This document shows positions 5,662 through 9,251 of a stretch of DNA of 9,251 nt, piece by piece. A program made the position numbers and the translations under genes. The stretch spans positions 1-9,251 of the forward strand of contig CALNCH010000028.1 of NCBI GenBank assembly GCA_937875245.1, in the 5' to 3' direction. The notes under the pieces are model-generated. The model was not told the origin of the DNA and did no database searches. It was given only the letters and a program-made list of their open reading frames with translations. The DNA is from an uncultured Spirochaetaceae bacterium (GTDB lineage: Bacteria; Spirochaetota; Spirochaetia; Treponematales; Treponemataceae). Position 1 is the first letter of the stretch, and each line of letters begins with the position of its first letter.

Positions 5662-7065
5662 ATGATAGTACACTTTGAAACCTTAGGTTGTAAATTAAAC
5701 CAAATTGAATCTGAATCTGCATCCCGTTCTTTTAGTGATGCAGGATTTGATTGTTCAATGGCACCTCTTACTGCAGGCACTGTTCTGAACGAACAGCAAA
5801 TTCAGGATACACTTCTTTGCATTATTAACACTTGCACTGTTACCAGTAAGGCTGAACAAAAAGCAAGACGCATTATCCGCTTATTATTAGAAAGATTTCC
5901 TAATAGTTGTGTGCTAGTAACAGGGTGCTATGCAGAATTAGATCAAGAGTTAATTCAACAAATTAGTCCTCGAATAGTTGTTCTTAAAGGGACCCATAAA
6001 GACGAACTATCAGAATTACCCCTTTTTTTGTTAGACCTATGCAAAAACACAGCCACCATTACACCAGAAGAATTAGTAGCAAAAATCAGAGTAAAATGTA
6101 TACAAGCTAACGAAAAACTACCTCAGCCTTTTAAGCTTTCAACAGATACTTTTTTGCAGCACTCTCGTTCTTCTATTAAGATACAAGACGGTTGTAATAA
6201 TCGTTGTTCTTATTGTCGCATTTGCTTAGCTCGGGGAAAATCAATTTCCTTAGAAGCAGAAGAAGTATTGCATCGGATACAACAATTAGAAGAACAGCAC
6301 CACAAAGAAGTTGTTATTACAGGAGTAAATCTTTCTCAATACAAAGCTCCTGATACTCACATGGATATAGCCCAATTATTGCAATATATCTTGGACAACA
6401 CAAAAAGCATTGCAATTCGCATTTCCAGTTTATATCCAGAGCGAGTGGATTCTGCTTTATGTAAAGTAATAGAAAACAAACGTATACGACCCCACTTTCA
6501 TCTTTCTGTACAATCTGGAAGTGATACTATTTTAAAAGCAATGAATAGGCCTTACGAAGCCCAACAAATAATTGATGCAGTGGACAGACTTCGACAAGTA
6601 AAGGAAAACCCTTTTATTGCCTGTGATATTATTACCGGTTTTCCAGGGGAAACACCAGAAGATTTTCAACATACCCTTACTATGTGTAAACGTTGTAATT
6701 TTACTTGGATTCATGCCTTCCCCTTTTCGCCTCGACCTGGAACAAAAGCCTATACTATGAAACCTCAAATCCCTCAATCCCTATCAGGGGAACGGGTAAA
6801 GGCATTAACTGAATTAGCACTGCATAATAAAAAAGAATACATTCAGCAATTTATAGGAAAAGAAGTTACCGCAATTATAGAAAAAAGACATACTATTGCC
6901 CTAAAAGCAGTTACAGAAAACTTTTTGCATGTACAACTGAAGGGGAAAACAAATTCTTCTTTAGGTGGTACCGAAGTAGTAGTACGAATTTTAGAAGCAC
7001 AAGACCTGCAACATCTTTCAGAAGACAAAGAAGGAGTAGCAGAAATAGTATCCTTCCTAGGGTAG
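5662..7065 (+). CDS. mtaB: tRNA threonylcarbamoyladenosine methylthiotransferase
   Basis: This radical-SAM enzyme is predicted to convert t6A37 to ms2t6A37 in tRNAs reading ANN codons. The 467-residue protein has the family order. The N-terminal methylthiotransferase domain carries cluster cysteines C10 (ETLGCKLNQ), C58 (INTCTVT) and C89 (VTGCYAEL). The radical-SAM domain carries C178, C182 and C185 (DGCNNRCSYC). A C-terminal TRAM-like domain lies at about 395-455. TLGCKxNQ-E near the N-terminus points to MtaB rather than MiaB or RimO. A linker of about 75 residues between the two domains, and a fourth cysteine (C188, CRIC) close to the SAM cluster, are slightly unusual. The ATG follows the TPR stop by six bases and has no visible Shine-Dalgarno, so it probably depends on translational coupling. 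The start fits the family's normal N-terminus. Confidence 0.93.
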   Translation: MIVHFETLGCKLNQIESESASRSFSDAGFDCSMAPLTAGTVLNEQQIQDTLLCIINTCTVTSKAEQKARRIIRLLLERFPNSCVLVTGCYAELDQELIQQISPRIVVLKGTHKDELSELPLFLLDLCKNTATITPEELVAKIRVKCIQANEKLPQPFKLSTDTFLQHSRSSIKIQDGCNNRCSYCRICLARGKSISLEAEEVLHRIQQLEEQHHKEVVITGVNLSQYKAPDTHMDIAQLLQYILDNTKSIAIRISSLYPERVDSALCKVIENKRIRPHFHLSVQSGSDTILKAMNRPYEAQQIIDAVDRLRQVKENPFIACDIITGFPGETPEDFQHTLTMCKRCNFTWIHAFPFSPRPGTKAYTMKPQIPQSLSGERVKALTELALHNKKEYIQQFIGKEVTAIIEKRHTIALKAVTENFLHVQLKGKTNSSLGGTEVVVRILEAQDLQHLSEDKEGVAEIVSFLG

Positions 7066-7091
7066 AAATCAACCTTATTATTACAGATATC

Positions 7092-7120
7092 TTGTATTTT
7101 AGCATATTGAGTGTTACACT
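7092..7120 (+). promoter_or_regulatory. Weak promoter candidate for the lipoprotein/barrel operon
   Basis: TTGTAT (7092-7097), a 17-base spacer and TACACT (7115-7120) give 3 of 6 and 4 of 6 matches to sigma70 boxes. Transcription would begin near 7127, leaving a leader of about 89 bases that contains the two hairpins below. The -10 overlaps a short palindrome, AGTGT-T-ACACT. Support is modest. Confidence 0.3.
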
Positions 7121-7134
7121 ATTTTTGGAGTGAT

Positions 7135-7197
7135 GTACTTTAGGAAGCATTCTAAAGTACTATTACATCTTGGGGTATTCACAAAGAGAGCCCTAAG
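7135..7197 (+). promoter_or_regulatory. Structured leader before the lipoprotein gene
   Basis: GTACTTTAG (7135-7143) and CTAAAGTAC (7152-7160) form a perfect 9-bp inverted repeat, extendable by a G-U and an A-U pair to 11 bp closing an AGCA tetraloop. CTTGGGG (7169-7175) can pair with CCCTAAG (7191-7197). Neither stem is followed by a T run, so neither is a normal terminator. The ribosome-binding site GGAGG (7207-7211) lies ten bases after the second stem and is free. It could be a stabilising or regulatory leader, or the 3' end of the mtaB transcript. I recognise no known riboswitch class. Confidence 0.5.
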
Positions 7198-7215
7198 GGG
7201 TTATTCGGAGGAAAC

Positions 7216-7974
7216 ATGAAAATTACAGGAAAAAAGACAGTTATACTGTTTACGGTTATTTCTTTAATCGGATTTGGCTCTTGTCAAATGTTTACCACAT
7301 CATTAGGTAAAGACTTGGCTCGAGATCAAACAAAACAATTGGCAAAGGCTTCTTCTGCTGAGTTAGCAGATGCTTTAGCTACTCCAAAGGATAGCAAAAC
7401 AGCTACTGCCATTCTTGAAGTATTGGCAACTAAAGACACAGCAGAAATTCAAGCACTAAGCAATGAACAAAAAGCTGCAGTATTAAATACAGCCTTAGAT
7501 GCATCTGTTACCATTCAAGACTTAAAAGATCAAGCTTCTGCTCTATTAGGAGAAGGGAATACTGATACAAACCAAATAATTACAAATATTTGTAATGCAG
7601 TAAATCCAGTAAATACTGCTGCCATAGTAGCTATTTTAAATGGAGATACTTCTTCAATCGATGCCAGTTCTCTTGCTAATGCATCTTTAGCATTAGTAGC
7701 ACAAGTAGCAAAAGCCACTGATGTAACGCAAGTCATGAAGAATTTTGAAGGTGTAACAATTGATTCATCTACCAATATTGATAATACAGTTAATCAAATT
7801 TTAGATGGACCTGGTGCCACAGAAGAAACCAAAGCAAACTTAACCGCAGCACTTAATACATTAGTTGCATTAAATACTCGTGTTAATAATGGTGAAGAAG
7901 TAATGGTATTAGGCGTACTGGATATTGGTGAATTACTTAGCAGCCTAAAGGAAAATAAGGGAGGCAACAAATGA
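7216..7974 (+). CDS. Predicted lipoprotein, Ala/Thr/Asn-rich, unknown function
   Basis: The product has 252 residues. The N-terminus (MKITGKKTVILFTVISLIGFGSC) is a basic, hydrophobic signal ending in a spirochaete-style lipobox, FGSC. Cys-23 would be lipidated, leaving a mature chain of about 230 residues anchored to a membrane, inner or outer. The mature part is rich in Ala, Thr, Asn and Leu and looks mostly helical, with loosely repetitive segments such as TNTAAIVAILNGD-like and SLANASLALVAQ stretches. I see no enzyme motif and cannot name a family. GGAGG four bases before the ATG is a strong ribosome-binding site. The stop overlaps the next start codon as ATGA, so the lipoprotein and the barrel protein are translationally coupled and likely act together at the outer membrane. 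Confidence 0.85.
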   Translation: MKITGKKTVILFTVISLIGFGSCQMFTTSLGKDLARDQTKQLAKASSAELADALATPKDSKTATAILEVLATKDTAEIQALSNEQKAAVLNTALDASVTIQDLKDQASALLGEGNTDTNQIITNICNAVNPVNTAAIVAILNGDTSSIDASSLANASLALVAQVAKATDVTQVMKNFEGVTIDSSTNIDNTVNQILDGPGATEETKANLTAALNTLVALNTRVNNGEEVMVLGVLDIGELLSSLKENKGGNK

Positions 7975-9119
7975 AAAAATTTATAACAACATTATTTTTA
8001 TTAGTATGTATTGTATCTATAACAATGGCATATACACCATCAACTGTTACAGCTGTTGATGCTCGTTCAAATGCAATGGGTGGTGTTCACGCAAGCGATA
8101 CCTCAACTTTTTATACCTTGTACGGTAACCCTGCAGGTCTTGCTTTTACTGGCAAAAGAACTTTATTCCCTACTTTGGCCATAAATGCAGGTGGTCCTTT
8201 AACAGAAATTGTAGATTTAGCAAAAGGTGTAATTGGCTCTTCTGAAACAGAAAGCAATGATATAACTGATCAGCTCTTAGGACTTATTGGTGAAAACGGT
8301 TTGAATTTTAACCTAAAAGTTGGTACGCCTTTAAATTTTGGTCATATTAACCATGGCTTTGGTTGGGGCGTTATTCAAAACGTCGGAATAAAAGGTACTG
8401 TTCCTTCTCTTACTAAATCTGACATAGGCATTGTTGGAGATTTAGCTTTTGTAATGGGATATGCCTATCCTCTTAATTTGCCTATTGGAAAATTATCTAT
8501 TGGTGCAACTGGTAAATTCTTAGGTTCTATTGAAATGGTATACACCGATGCAGTTACTGAAATGCAAGATTTTGATGCCAATATAATTCCTACCTTTGCT
8601 TCCTATGGTTTTGGGTTTGACTTAGGTGTCCAGTATCGTTTATCCGATTTATTAGTAGCTTCTCTTGTATGGAAAGATGTATTTACCACAATGTTTACTT
8701 CCGAGTATCTTGGTGTAGATGCTCTTTCATCACAAATTAAAACTGGTGATACTTTTAAGACAATACTTGATTCAAAATTGGCTGCAGGTCTTGGTTGTAC
8801 TCTTCCTGTACAGAAATTTACTCTTGGTATTTTATCTGACTTGAATATGTACTTAGACTACAACGACTTTATGCCTTTATTTAGAAATGATCCTTTTGGA
8901 CGAAATCCTGTTCTTGAAATTGCTTTCGGAGCAGAAGTATCACTTCTTAAAGTATTTGCTTTACGTTTAGGCATGAATGAATGTTACCCAAGTGCAGGAT
9001 TAGGACTTAAGTTAGGTAAACTCAAAATTGATGCAGCTGTTTATGGCCGTGAACTTGGTCTTGAACCAGGAGCAAATCCACAACTTAATGCCACTCTTGG
9101 AATAGGTATGAAATACTAA
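7971..9119 (+). CDS. Outer-membrane beta-barrel protein, FadL/PorV/UPF0164-like
   Basis: The product has 382 residues. The signal peptide MKKFITTLFLLVCIVSITMA is probably cleaved after Ala-20. Just after it comes the motif ARSNAMGGVHASDTS ... YGNPAGLAF (residues about 31-59), typical of the N-terminus of FadL/PorV-type barrels and of the UPF0164 proteins of Treponema. The rest alternates amphipathic strands with Gly-rich turns (for example KLSIGATGKFLG and LGCTLPVQKFTLGIL). It ends in a strand with a terminal aromatic residue (LGIGMKY), as expected for a substrate of the barrel-assembly machinery. FadL relatives import hydrophobic compounds and PorV acts in secretion; which applies here is unknown. 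GGGAGG lies six bases before the ATG, inside the end of the lipoprotein gene. The length is ordinary for the family. Confidence 0.85.
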   Translation: MKKFITTLFLLVCIVSITMAYTPSTVTAVDARSNAMGGVHASDTSTFYTLYGNPAGLAFTGKRTLFPTLAINAGGPLTEIVDLAKGVIGSSETESNDITDQLLGLIGENGLNFNLKVGTPLNFGHINHGFGWGVIQNVGIKGTVPSLTKSDIGIVGDLAFVMGYAYPLNLPIGKLSIGATGKFLGSIEMVYTDAVTEMQDFDANIIPTFASYGFGFDLGVQYRLSDLLVASLVWKDVFTTMFTSEYLGVDALSSQIKTGDTFKTILDSKLAAGLGCTLPVQKFTLGILSDLNMYLDYNDFMPLFRNDPFGRNPVLEIAFGAEVSLLKVFALRLGMNECYPSAGLGLKLGKLKIDAAVYGRELGLEPGANPQLNATLGIGMKY

Positions 9120-9176
9120 AAAAAATAAATTTTTTTTAAAAAAGTAATTGACACTTTTTTAGTTAGAATGTATATT
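9118..9176 (+). promoter_or_regulatory. Strong stable-RNA promoter with UP-like A/T tract
   Basis: TTGACA (9148-9153) is a perfect -35, followed by an ideal 17-base spacer and TATATT (9171-9176), 5 of 6 matches. Directly upstream, 9118-9147 is nearly pure A and T in alternating A and T runs, like an UP element that binds the polymerase alpha subunit at rRNA and tRNA promoters. Transcription should start near 9183. Confidence 0.8.
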
Positions 9177-9181
9177 GATGA

Positions 9182-9222
9182 AGCGTTCAGCAATAAGGCA
9201 CTTAGCCAGAAGGTTGAACGCT
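9182..9222 (+). repeat. Leader hairpin ahead of the tRNA gene
   Basis: AGCGTTCA (9182-9189) and TGAACGCT (9215-9222) are perfectly complementary. The stem extends inward by a G-U and a C-G pair to 10 bp, around a loop of about 21 bases. It would form at the very 5' end of the primary transcript, in the 57-base leader before the tRNA. It may be a processing or stability element. There is no T run beyond it, so it is not a terminator. Confidence 0.6.
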
Positions 9223-9239
9223 CCTTTCTAACGAAAGAT

Positions 9240-9251
9240 GGGCTATTAGCT
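9240..9251 (+). tRNA. 5' end of a tRNA gene, probably tRNA-Ile
   Basis: The last 12 bases, GGGCTATTAGCT, match the start of a tRNA: a 7-base acceptor arm (GGGCTAT), T8, A9 and the beginning of the D stem (GCT). The acceptor fits bacterial tRNA-Ile. Ala, Val or Lys isoacceptors cannot be excluded because the anticodon lies outside the window. The strong promoter at 9148-9176 supports a stable-RNA gene. Confidence 0.6.

Noticed and set aside
9118..9143. A/T-only stem as a terminator for the barrel gene
   Set aside because: The A8/T8 pairing has no G-C pairs and is followed by A rather than T; it is better explained as an UP-like tract of the next promoter, though weak termination there cannot be excluded.
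1..9251. CRISPR array, insertion sequence, phage or toxin-antitoxin module
   Set aside because: I saw no regularly spaced direct repeats, transposase or integrase motifs, or small paired genes; all coding space is taken by housekeeping and envelope genes.

Overview
The window is AT-rich DNA (my estimate is about 35 % G+C) from what looks like a spirochaete, most likely Treponema or a close relative. The evidence is indirect: a short phosphate acetyltransferase beside a clostridial-type ferredoxin, a small bactofilin, a spirochaete-style MtaB, a lipoprotein paired with a FadL/UPF0164-like outer-membrane protein, and many short signal peptides with MKK starts. No rRNA or complete marker gene is present, so the assignment rests on gene content and style.

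Left half (1-4509), minus strand. In transcription order: phosphate acetyltransferase (pta), a 2[4Fe-4S] ferredoxin, a rho-independent terminator, a LysM plus M23 peptidase, a secreted PEGA-repeat protein, a second and stronger terminator, and a gene of unknown function that runs off the left edge. Pta and ferredoxin fit fermentative acetyl-CoA metabolism. The peptidase and PEGA protein form a cell-envelope pair. The start codons of the peptidase and of the left-edge gene lie only about 20-40 bases beyond the preceding terminator, leaving little room for ordinary promoters.

Right half (4622-9251), plus strand. A 112-base divergent region separates pta from a bactofilin, which is followed by a periplasmic TPR protein and mtaB (tRNA methylthiotransferase). 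A 150-base gap with two hairpins precedes a lipoprotein gene and an outer-membrane beta-barrel gene that overlap by ATGA. The window closes with a near-consensus promoter (TTGACA-17-TATATT, A/T-rich upstream), a leader hairpin and the first 12 bases of what appears to be a tRNA gene.

Several genes could act together on the envelope: the bactofilin scaffold, the M23 peptidase, the PEGA and TPR periplasmic proteins, and the lipoprotein/barrel pair. I see no mobile element, CRISPR array, phage gene or clear novel defence system. The most interesting signal is at expression level. Two promoter-like elements share TTGACC placed exactly 36 bases before an ATG, each with its -10 ending 6-7 bases before that ATG, which suggests leaderless transcripts. 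There are also structured untranslated regions at 1191-1262 and 7127-7215.
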